A DNA stretch of 64,000 nt from G963556115 sp963675945 (GTDB lineage Bacteria > Planctomycetota > SZUA-567), in the NCBI GenBank assembly GCA_963675945.1, contig OY780932.1, positions 3,850,975 through 3,914,974 of the forward strand. The letters run 5' to 3'. Shown one piece after another: positions 1 through 7,407 of the stretch. Each line of letters opens with the position of its first letter. The stretch's first letter is position 1. Below the pieces are notes generated by a model. It made no database searches. It was not told the origin of the DNA and saw only the letters and a list, made by a program, of their open reading frames with translations. Made by a program: the position numbers and the translations under genes.

Positions 1-239
1 AATTCAAGATCAAAGAAATCCCGCGCCGAACTCTCCAGCGCTTCGCTGCGGGAGCAACCGAATAATTCCAGCGTTCGTCCATTGACATCAATACATTCAT
101 GTTCAAGATTGAAGAGCAGCAGTGCTTCCTGCGCCACACTCTCGATAAACCGCAGGCGTTTTTTACACTTCTCCAGTTCCGCCTTTTCCGCCATCAACCG
201 CTGCACCTTCTGTTTGAGGTCATTTTCTTCTTGCATCAT
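1..239 (-). CDS. N-terminal fragment of a PAS-domain signalling protein (cut by window edge)
   Basis: Reading leftwards from an ATG at 239, about 79 residues are open to the window edge. The first ~30 residues are charged and likely coiled coil. They lead into a PAS-like start (phenylalanine-isoleucine-glutamate, then a stretch naming LLLFNLEHEC and VNGRTLELFGCSRSEAL), typical of PAS sensory kinases and cyclases. A purine-rich AAGGTGGG lies directly before the first ATG; a second in-frame ATG follows at once and has better ribosome spacing. The output domain is outside the window, so kinase, cyclase or regulator cannot be decided. Confidence 0.6.
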   Translation of the reverse strand, partial: MMQEENDLKQKVQRLMAEKAELEKCKKRLRFIESVAQEALLLFNLEHECIDVNGRTLELFGCSRSEALESSARDFFDLE

Positions 240-421
240 CCCACCTTACTTGTAAAATCCCCTTTAATATTAACAATATGTCCATTAATATTCAAGTTAT
301 TTCAAACAGCAGAATACGTATTATTCAGTGCAGATAATCCCAACGGCAATTGTCAACGGACGCCTCAAACCCACATATACTCGTATTTTGCACACTACTT
401 GCTAATGAATCGCCTCAAAGC

Positions 422-1498
422 CTAATTACGTAGAGCCGGAGCAAACTCCCGCCCACTATCTTTGGAGGCCAGTAGCGGCTCCTCCCACCAGGCAAGCCCA
501 TGGTACTTCCTACCGTAAACCGTAGTCTCGCCGACAATCGGTACACTCAGGGTTACCCCAGATCTGAGCGCAGCCCGACAGAGCCGACGCATCGGCTCAT
601 TCCAGTCATGAAAGGAGAGATTGAAGGTTCCCCAGTGAATCGGTTGCAGCACCCTCCCCAGCAGATTCTGATGCGCCTGAACCGCCTCCTCGGGATACAT
701 ATGCACACTCCCCCACCTCTGGTTATACGCTCCGCACTCGATAAAGGTCAGGTCAAATGGACCGTAAATACTCCCGATGTCGGTGAAGCCCGAGAAATAA
801 CCGCTGTCCCCACTGAAGAATATCCTATGCCATTCAGACTGCACCACCCACGAAGCACAGAGCGAACTATCCCGATCAAACAAATTTCTTCCCGCAAGAT
901 GCTGTACCGGGGTCGCCGCCACCTTAATCCTACCGGCGTATTCATACTCCTCCCACCAACCCAATTCTATAACCTTCTCCGACTCAACCCCCCATTCAAC
1001 CAGAAGCCTACCCACCCCTGCCGGGACGATAAAATACCGACAGATCGGCTGCAAATAGAGTATCGACTCCTTATTAAGATGATCCAGATGATCATGTGAG
1101 ACCAGAGTAATATCGACGCTGGTGAGCTCAGAGAGTTTCAGCGGCAACTCACCATTATAGCGTTCAGGGCCCAATAAGGTCAGTTTATACGTAAAAACCG
1201 GATCGGTAATGATCCGGCAGCCATCTATATTGATAAGCAATGAAGAGTGCCCAAGCCAGGTCGCACTTAGACGCCGACGCCCGGGATAATTAAAATAACT
1301 GATGTCCACCTCACAACGCGGAATAACCTTTCCCGCAGCTACCCGCTCCTGCATGTTCGCGCCCCAGAGCAGAGCCGACGCCTGAGCGTAAACCTCATGA
1401 AAGACCTCAACCATCTGCAGATTCGCCCCCCGAACTCTGGCCGGATAACTCTCTGCGCCCGCAGCCCCCTCTACTGCACAAGCTTCATCCTTCTCCAT
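422..1498 (-). CDS. MBL-fold metal-dependent hydrolase (UlaG / NAPE-PLD-like)
   Basis: A 358-aa cytoplasmic metallo-beta-lactamase-fold protein. Visible motifs are the WLGHSS entry strand with an ITDPVF loop, the zinc motif SHDHLDH near residue 135, a second-shell His in TPVQHLAGR, GDSGYF (metal-bridging Asp), and a final His in PIHWGTF. This order and the GHSS/TDP signatures match the UlaG/N-acyl-phosphatidylethanolamine phospholipase D branch rather than beta-lactamases. The open frame extends to 1558, but ATG 1498 is preceded by AGGAGC at good spacing and removes an implausible hydrophobic leader. The substrate is unknown. It stands alone, with no operon partner. Confidence 0.8.
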   Translation of the reverse strand: MEKDEACAVEGAAGAESYPARVRGANLQMVEVFHEVYAQASALLWGANMQERVAAGKVIPRCEVDISYFNYPGRRRLSATWLGHSSLLINIDGCRIITDPVFTYKLTLLGPERYNGELPLKLSELTSVDITLVSHDHLDHLNKESILYLQPICRYFIVPAGVGRLLVEWGVESEKVIELGWWEEYEYAGRIKVAATPVQHLAGRNLFDRDSSLCASWVVQSEWHRIFFSGDSGYFSGFTDIGSIYGPFDLTFIECGAYNQRWGSVHMYPEEAVQAHQNLLGRVLQPIHWGTFNLSFHDWNEPMRRLCRAALRSGVTLSVPIVGETTVYGRKYHGLAWWEEPLLASKDSGREFAPALRN

Positions 1499-1970
1499 GA
1501 CTCTGCTCCTGTAAATAACTCCAACCATAATAGTTAATCCAAGACCAAACCCTCGCACACAGGATTACTTCTCAATCTCCAAACACAGCCCACTCCCAGA
1601 TCCGCAAAGCCCAGACACCTACTGGCAACCATATATATACTCAGCGTTAAGCGCAAGTTAGTATTCGATAAAAGCTGAATAACCATCTTCTAACCTACCG
1701 CCATAATCGTTGCCACCAGCATTCAAGGTTTACTACATAACACCAGAATAAATTTTTGTCAAACTCCAAGAGCGTCGGAGTACGCTCAAAATTTTACCCC
1801 CCCCCCTCCTATACTTCTCAGGATAATACGCTTAAAGTTTTTTTCTTCAACCAGCAAGCATTGTTTCTTACCTGATTTAAAATCAAACTCCACCATATTC
1901 ACCGTATACTGCAGCTACATCTCGCCAACTAGCCTAGCTACATACAATATCTACGAGTATAATCCTCAAT
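1499..1970. other. Intergenic stretch without a gene
   Basis: I see no coding frame here. It holds a run of ten C residues at 1797-1806, which could be prone to slippage, and otherwise AT-rich non-coding sequence between two minus-strand genes. Confidence 0.6.
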
Positions 1971-2005
1971 AAAAAAAGCGACATCGCTACATATGCGATG
2001 TCGCT
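1971..2005 (-). terminator. Intrinsic terminator after the TetR gene
   Basis: A perfect 11-bp stem (1977-1987 with 1995-2005, arms AGCGACATCGC / GCGATGTCGCT) encloses a 7-nt loop. On the minus strand it is followed by seven T residues (1971-1977 read in reverse). It lies about 70 nt past the TetR stop codon. Confidence 0.85.
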
Positions 2006-2073
2006 AAAAACTACCTGCCATTCTTTATCCACAACCAGCACCTACAGCCAACCAACAGACACTAGCTTGATAA

Positions 2074-2661
2074 TCAATCTTGTTTATGCACCGATATTGC
2101 ATCCCAAGCCATATTGAAGACCACCTCCAGATCCTTTTTCTGCAAACGCCGCTTATAACAACGCTTCTCCTCTATCGCCAAGGTCACTATCGGCTTGAAC
2201 ATAAAGCGCACAACATACTCATAAGGTACATCCTTGACCATCCCCAACTTCACCGCCGCCTCAAGCATCTCATAAAACTTGAGCATTCCCGGATCTTTAT
2301 CGACCATATCAATCAGCTCCAGATAAGGCGAAGTTCCGAACTGCTCCAAAAAATCCGCTCGGTCATAATGCTCAAGCATATAATCAAAGAGATTCAGGCA
2401 GATCTGTCGAAAGCACTCCCGCGTCGGTTCAAAAGGACTAATACGTTGGAGCATATACTCCCCAATCTCGCACTTGATATCATTATAGGTCGAGACCAGC
2501 AAATCCTCTTTATTCTCAAAATAAATATACAGCGTCGAAGGCGAGACTCCAGCCTCAGCCGCAATCTTCGCTACAGAACTTGCCGCAAAACCGACCATAT
2601 TGACCAGCTTTACCGTAGCCTCAACCAACGCTCTTCTTTTTTCATCATCTTTTATACGCAT
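2074..2661 (-). CDS. TetR/AcrR-family transcriptional regulator
   Basis: A 195-aa DNA-binding repressor. The N-terminal helix-turn-helix is clear (residues ~5-55: ATVKLVNMVGFAASSVAKIA, then AGVSPSTLYIYFENKEDLL, the family's STxYxYFxxKEDL signature). The rest is an all-helical ligand-binding domain with no recognisable ligand class. The frame opens upstream to 2697, but a consensus-like promoter lies inside that extension and ends just before ATG 2661, so the shorter start is chosen. No adjacent pump or enzyme is divergently placed, so its target is unclear; autoregulation is likely for the family. Confidence 0.85.
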   Translation of the reverse strand: MRIKDDEKRRALVEATVKLVNMVGFAASSVAKIAAEAGVSPSTLYIYFENKEDLLVSTYNDIKCEIGEYMLQRISPFEPTRECFRQICLNLFDYMLEHYDRADFLEQFGTSPYLELIDMVDKDPGMLKFYEMLEAAVKLGMVKDVPYEYVVRFMFKPIVTLAIEEKRCYKRRLQKKDLEVVFNMAWDAISVHKQD

Positions 2662-2668
2662 AATCTTT

Positions 2669-2697
2669 ATATTACCAGCCTTAAAAAAACAAGTCAA
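2669..2697 (-). promoter_or_regulatory. Sigma-70-type promoter of the TetR gene, probably giving a leaderless mRNA
   Basis: On the minus strand TTGACT (2697-2692), a 17-bp spacer and TAATAT (2674-2669) form a good promoter. Transcription would begin about 7 nt downstream of the -10 box, essentially at the A of ATG 2661. There is no room for a Shine-Dalgarno sequence. Confidence 0.6.
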
Positions 2698-2918
2698 GTC
2701 AATTATCCATAAACCAACAAAAACAACAATGAGTATTAATCACATACATACTATAACTCTTTATAACCCGATGCAATCAAACTCCAAAAATTTTCAGGAT
2801 TAACTCAAACCTAATACAAAAAGAATATTTCTTTCACAAAAATATATATAGTTATAGTCATACAAGAAATAGTTATTATTAAAACATCACATACACAACA
2901 CAATAGTCAAAAAATGGC
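2698..2918. other. AT-rich intergenic region
   Basis: There is no coding frame of substance on either strand. The short frames seen here lack ribosome sites. The segment separates the TetR promoter from the terminator of the potassium-transport operon. Confidence 0.5.
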
Positions 2919-2962
2919 ATGCTTCTCTAGCGCTCACTTGCAGAGAGGCATCGTTTTTTTTT
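2907..2962 (-). terminator. Bidirectional intrinsic terminator after the potassium-transport operon
   Basis: A 10-bp stem (2919-2928 with 2942-2951, one G-U pair) is flanked by nine T on the right (2954-2962) and a run of A on the left (2909-2914). It can therefore stop transcription in either direction. It lies just past the stop of the minus-strand gene at 3029. Confidence 0.7.
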
Positions 2963-3028
2963 GCCCCCAACACATATAACTATCCCAAGCAGCATATTAC
3001 TGAAAAATATTTCCGTCCAGATGCTTAT

Positions 3029-3694
3029 CTACACCCGTGGCTGCTGTTTACTGTCGAGTACGGCATTCACCGTATCATACAGCAGCTTGACCTCAGAGGA
3101 GTCACCTGTCCCCGAACAACGCCGCAGTTTATCCCCATGCATATTCGCCATAAGCACTGCATAAACCTCCTCCAACGGCACAAGCAGATTGCGCCGCACC
3201 ACCCGTATCAGGAGTATCGCCACCAAAAATACCGCCGAGGCCATAAAGACAACCCCCCAGGCGCCCGCACTCCCCAGCTTCTTAGCCCTGACATCCTCAG
3301 CATACATCGCCTGACGGTTAATTGTACTCAGTTTGACAATCGCCTTTACCGTCTCCCGAGAGGCTTTATGGTCACCTGCAAAAGCCGCCTTATAAGACTT
3401 ATTAATTGCATCTATAGCCGTTGGTTCTTCATTCTCGGTAATATTACGCTGAGCTCGCTCCAGAGCCCGGGTAAAGTCCTCCAACAGTTCTTGATTCTCC
3501 TCTTTATCCGTTCCCAGCTTGGCAATGCTTACCAGCATATTCTGGCAATACACCAAAGTACGGGTATTTTTATGAATTAGAATATCAATAACCGGCGACA
3601 TACGCATAAAGCCCCAGATTGAGCCGAAAGCCATCAGCAAGTTGAGTATAATCAATATCCACGCCCCTACTTTGACACTATTCACAAGCTTCAT
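3029..3694 (-). CDS. Two-TM membrane protein with chemoreceptor-like sensor layout, no output domain
   Basis: A 221-aa inner-membrane protein. There is one TM helix at residues ~10-30 (GAWILIILNLLMAFGSIWGF) and a second at ~146-168 (VVFMASAVFLVAILLIRVV). Between them lies an all-helical ~110-residue extracytoplasmic region, and a short HAMP-like cytoplasmic tail follows. This is the topology of a four-helix-bundle methyl-accepting receptor sensor without the signalling hairpin. The start codon lies one base past the stop of the upstream ktrA-like gene, so the two are translationally linked. Its role is unknown; placement suggests an accessory to potassium uptake. Confidence 0.7.
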   Translation of the reverse strand: MKLVNSVKVGAWILIILNLLMAFGSIWGFMRMSPVIDILIHKNTRTLVYCQNMLVSIAKLGTDKEENQELLEDFTRALERAQRNITENEEPTAIDAINKSYKAAFAGDHKASRETVKAIVKLSTINRQAMYAEDVRAKKLGSAGAWGVVFMASAVFLVAILLIRVVRRNLLVPLEEVYAVLMANMHGDKLRRCSGTGDSSEVKLLYDTVNAVLDSKQQPRV

Positions 3695-3695
3695 A

Positions 3696-4355
3696 TTATA
3701 ATTCCTTTACCAACCTGGCGATCGACGGTTCGCTGGAGACGAGAATCAGATGATCCTTGGCGCGGATCGGTTCATCAGGCAAGGGTTGCACCACCCTGCC
3801 GTCCTCGGCTCGGCGCACCCCGGCAACCATTACCCCGTACTTACTCGGTAACGACAATTCAATGAGAGTCTTACCAATTATTGACTCCTGCGGGCTAATC
3901 TCAGTAAGGTGCAGATCGTCGCCGAGATTGGTATCCACAATAACATTACTATAAAGAATTCGGGTGGCAAAGCGCCTGCCGAACTCAAGCTCTGGATTGA
4001 CAATCTGATGTGCCCCGACCAGACGGAGTATCCGCTGATGCATCCGGTCGCTCGCCCTGGCCACAATCAACGGCGTACCCATCTGGCGCAGCAGAGCAGT
4101 ACAGATAATCGAAGCTTCACGTGAGTCATCACCGATACAGCACACCGCCACATCACGCTTACCCGGCTCCAGCCTGGCGAGTTCCACCTCATCGGTAGCA
4201 TTCAGAATCAGCGCATGAGTAGCAAATCTTGCCGCCTCTTCAACCAGGTTTCTATCGGTATCCACCGCCAGAACTTCAGCGCCCTTCTCGGTAAGGGTGT
4301 TGGCCAGCGACATTCCAAACTGTCCCAGCCCAATTATCAAAATCTGTTGTGCCAT
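3696..4355 (-). CDS. ktrA: KtrA/TrkA-type RCK regulatory subunit of potassium uptake
   Basis: A 219-aa peripheral membrane protein that gates the K+ channel subunit in response to nucleotides. The N-terminal RCK Rossmann fold shows GLGQFG followed by an acidic residue ending strand 2 (VLAVDTD). The C-terminal RCK_C domain runs from about residue 135 (LTEISPQESIIGKTLIELSL). The length fits the single-RCK KtrA form rather than the doubled TrkA. GGGAG precedes the ATG at good spacing. It is 15 bp downstream of the ktrB-like gene and just upstream of a HAMP-like membrane gene, all on one transcript. Confidence 0.9.
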   Translation of the reverse strand: MAQQILIIGLGQFGMSLANTLTEKGAEVLAVDTDRNLVEEAARFATHALILNATDEVELARLEPGKRDVAVCCIGDDSREASIICTALLRQMGTPLIVARASDRMHQRILRLVGAHQIVNPELEFGRRFATRILYSNVIVDTNLGDDLHLTEISPQESIIGKTLIELSLPSKYGVMVAGVRRAEDGRVVQPLPDEPIRAKDHLILVSSEPSIARLVKEL

Positions 4356-4370
4356 AATCTTACTCCCGTA

Positions 4371-6371
4371 TCAGGTCAGAGATATCTTCTCTGAGAGGTA
4401 TCCGGAATCATCGGTATAGTTATTATTGCTCATCAACATAAAGAGACTTATTGGACCGACTCTGCCGGCAAACATCACAAAAATTACGATTACCTTGCCT
4501 ATCTCATCGAGCTGCGGTGTCGCCCCAATGGTCAAGCCAACCGTTCCCAATGCCGAGGTAACCTCGTATATCAGTTCGCGCGCCGATATCTGCTGGGTAA
4601 CTTCGAGCATCATAATCCCCAAAAACCAGACAACCAGCCCGGCGATAACAATGGTTACCGCCCGATAGATCGTAGCCGCAGCAATCCGCTTATTTTGAAC
4701 TATAACACTCCGGTGATTAACAACATTTGCCCAGAAAGTCATCATCAAAACCCCAACCGCGGTCGTTTTGATACCACCCGCCGTACCTCCCGGACTACCA
4801 CCAATAAACATAAAAGCCAGCATCAACAGATAGGTCGGGCTGGTACAACCGCTCAAATCCACCGAATTAAAGCCTGCCGTACGCAGCGTCACCGATTGAA
4901 ACCAGGCATTATTGAACTTGCCAAAGATTGACAAGCCGTTGAGGAAGCCATTCCACTCAAAGATCAAAATAAACATAGTTCCCGAAAAAAGCATAATTAC
5001 GGTAGTGACCAGAGCGATACGCGCCGGTAGCGGTGTCACCCTCCCCCTGAGCCAGCGCGGCACCAGCAGTACTGTCGCCGGCGCTATCCCGCCGAGGATG
5101 ATAAGTAACGCCACTATATGTAGAATCAGCGGCTGATCCTGATACGGCAGCAGACTCTCACTCTGCAACGCAAAACCGGCATTACAGAAAGCTGAAACTG
5201 CAGTAAATATCCCACGAAAACAGGCGTAACCGAGCCTGTCACCATAATTATAAAATAACAGACTCAGAATCACCGCCCCAATCCCTTCGATAATAAAGGT
5301 ATATTTAAAGATCCGCGACAGTGAGTCTAGTAACTCATTATGATCGGTATCAGTCATTGAAACCATGAGTCGTTCCTGCTTGAGGCTGAGTCTGCGCCCC
5401 ATCGCATGGAGCGCCATAGTAGTAATACTCATGATTCCCAATCCTCCCAACTGAATAAGCAGGAGTATCGCAACCTGCCCGAAACCGCTGAAATCAATCG
5501 GTGTATCCTTGACAATCAACCCAGTCACACAGACCGCACTCACCGAGGTAAAAGCCGCATCGACCAGATTTAGCGGCGAAGAAGCAGCCGACCACGGCAG
5601 CAGCAAGAGAATTGTCCCAAAACTACAGAGCAAGAAGAAACTCACCAGCAGCACCCGCGCCGGATGGCTGAGCATGACATCTGCCCACTGCGCATTGAAC
5701 TCACCGATCCGCCGGTCACGCGGCAGCAGCACCAACGCCAGAAAGACCAGCAGAAAAGCCAGAGGCAACAGATAAGTATCAGCAACGAAGAAGAGTATAA
5801 CCCCGAGAACACTGAGCGAAAAGAGCGCATAAACCACGTAAAAAATAGCACGTTTGAGTATAGCCCAGTAAAGATAGAGCCCGAAGGCAATAAATACCGA
5901 TAGCGCAATTACCCTTGGCAGATACTTTACGCTCGTGGAAGAGAGAAGGACATTCACCAGTAAGAGCGGCAATAGTGCGATCATTCCCCACAAAGCCCGT
6001 CGCCGCGCCAAAGAACTCGCCGAACTCGGCACCAGTTCCTTGACCGTCGAGTAATCGAAATAGGCAAAGAACGCCCCGATCGCCAGCACCGTCACCGCCA
6101 GAGTAGGTCCCGGATCCTTGAGCACAAAACGCAGCGTAGAGCAATACCCGATAATTACCGCAAGCATGCCAATTAGTTTGCCGAGCCAAGGACGATGCAT
6201 CAGAATAAAGGCTGAAGCAAAGAGGAGTACGGAACAACTCAGCGCCAGCACGAACTCCAATTGCTGCAACCGATAAGCTCCATGGCTGAGTACAAAGATC
6301 AGCGGCACCGGAGCCAGCACCATCAAGCCACCTTCCAGCCCTACCCCGGATCTGAATGCTCTATCCTTCAT
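4371..6371 (-). CDS. ktrB: TrkH/KtrB-family potassium channel subunit with long N-terminal membrane extension
   Basis: A 666-aa multi-spanning inner-membrane K+ translocator. The canonical core of four pore repeats occupies roughly residues 230-666. Selectivity-filter glycines are visible in VCVTGLIVKD, FCNAGFALQ, TLRTAGFNSVD and SALGTVGLTIG. About 220 residues ahead of it add some seven hydrophobic segments not found in usual ~450-aa KtrB proteins. It is the first gene of a three-gene operon with the RCK subunit. A GGGAAGGG run precedes the ATG closely. The extra domain's role is unknown. Confidence 0.9.
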   Translation of the reverse strand: MKDRAFRSGVGLEGGLMVLAPVPLIFVLSHGAYRLQQLEFVLALSCSVLLFASAFILMHRPWLGKLIGMLAVIIGYCSTLRFVLKDPGPTLAVTVLAIGAFFAYFDYSTVKELVPSSASSLARRRALWGMIALLPLLLVNVLLSSTSVKYLPRVIALSVFIAFGLYLYWAILKRAIFYVVYALFSLSVLGVILFFVADTYLLPLAFLLVFLALVLLPRDRRIGEFNAQWADVMLSHPARVLLVSFFLLCSFGTILLLLPWSAASSPLNLVDAAFTSVSAVCVTGLIVKDTPIDFSGFGQVAILLLIQLGGLGIMSITTMALHAMGRRLSLKQERLMVSMTDTDHNELLDSLSRIFKYTFIIEGIGAVILSLLFYNYGDRLGYACFRGIFTAVSAFCNAGFALQSESLLPYQDQPLILHIVALLIILGGIAPATVLLVPRWLRGRVTPLPARIALVTTVIMLFSGTMFILIFEWNGFLNGLSIFGKFNNAWFQSVTLRTAGFNSVDLSGCTSPTYLLMLAFMFIGGSPGGTAGGIKTTAVGVLMMTFWANVVNHRSVIVQNKRIAAATIYRAVTIVIAGLVVWFLGIMMLEVTQQISARELIYEVTSALGTVGLTIGATPQLDEIGKVIVIFVMFAGRVGPISLFMLMSNNNYTDDSGYLSEKISLT

Positions 6372-6924
6372 ACCCTTCCCTTACCACCCTTTCTCGGTCA
6401 TCCCCGCTACATCCTAGCCCTCTCAACGGAGATGAAATAAAACGCGTAACCACCTACCAACAGAAGAATCAATTGCTTTATTTTACTAATCTCTCCGCCC
6501 CAAACAAGCTTTATCTCACAAAGCAGAATTATTAAACATCTTCAATCCTTAATTACACAACTTTAAAATATTATTATTATAACCAAGAATATGCCAGCAA
6601 TACTACTCGCCTTAAAGCACCAAATACTAAAGGCAACAATATACTCACACACCGTCAATATCCCGAGAATTAGTATTAAACCGTTTAGCTGTGTTACTCA
6701 TTTTTCCTTAGTGCGTTACACATTGACTCAACTTAACCCTCAAATATTAATTCCTCAATTACGCATTTAAGCAGGCAAAGATATATCCTCTTTACAATTC
6801 AGCAGAGCATAACTGCTATATATTTCCCAACCTCATTCCTGATTATTTATCTCTTTTACCCACAACACCTAATACTGAGTTACAACAAGGTCAGAAATAT
6901 TTTCATAACAAAAGACAAATATTT
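6372..6924. other. AT-rich intergenic region between divergent transcripts
   Basis: No gene is supported here. The segment contains the upstream regions of the leftward potassium operon and of the rightward promoter before pyruvate phosphate dikinase. Confidence 0.5.
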
Positions 6925-6927
6925 TTG

Positions 6928-6955
6928 TTGCAAATTTCCAGACATCTTCTATACT
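6928..6955 (+). promoter_or_regulatory. Candidate sigma-70 promoter upstream of ppdK / structured leader
   Basis: TTGCAA (6928-6933), a 16-bp spacer and TATACT (6950-6955) on the plus strand. The predicted start near 6962 lies about 445 nt before the ppdK start codon, which implies a long leader or a separate RNA. Confidence 0.5.
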
Positions 6956-6961
6956 AACGCG

Positions 6962-7407
6962 CATACACATAAATATTGTGTTTGTGAATTGTTTGTTTAT
7001 TGCATCCTAGATGCATTGTAGTTGGTTAGAGTGTAAGTAGTGTTCACCATAGCGGGGTAGGTTTCTCTCTTTCTTACGTCTTTTCCGGGCTGTTTTTGTG
7101 AACAGTAAACCTGAAAAAGAGGGAGTGAAATATACTCTGCCGGCAGATATTACAGGCATTCTTCTACCGATCCACTACTGCAATATAAGTACAGCAGTTA
7201 CACTAGGCTCGCCAAAGCTATTAACGTAAGTCAGGCAAGCGCATGATCGGTATACTACTTTCTCTAGCGCCTTTCGAGAATAGTACATAAACCACTATCT
7301 TACCTCCAACTCTACTACGGTTCACCTCTGATGCGATATGTCCAGGTTCGCGCGTCTACAGTTGCTAGGTAGTGCGCAACTATCATGTATTAAAAGGAGA
7401 AACTATC
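6962..7407 (+). ncRNA. Long structured 5' leader of ppdK, or an independent structured RNA
   Basis: About 445 nt without a coding frame but rich in stems. Stems include 7041-7047 with 7098-7104 (TGTTCAC/GTGAACA); 7059-7064 with 7107-7112 (AGGTTT/AAACCT), which crosses the former and so is a pseudoknot or alternative fold; and an outer helix 7165-7172 with 7245-7252 enclosing two hairpins (7177-7181/7194-7198 and 7207-7213/7234-7240). Further stems are 7253-7264 with 7276-7285 and AGTTGC/GCAACT at 7360-7381. I do not recognise a known riboswitch, 6S RNA, RNase P or SRP RNA. Confidence 0.4.

Noticed and set aside
500..1099. 199-aa plus-strand frame
   Set aside because: It is wholly antisense to the MBL-fold hydrolase and has no ribosome site or protein-like character.
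7041..7064. TAGCGGGGTA segment considered as part of a cyclic-di-GMP (GEMM) riboswitch
   Set aside because: The other conserved segments of that aptamer are not found in order nearby.
7165..7252. Cloverleaf-like fold considered as a tRNA
   Set aside because: It lacks a T-loop GTTCRA, a plausible anticodon arm and an acceptor end, so it is treated as part of a structured leader.
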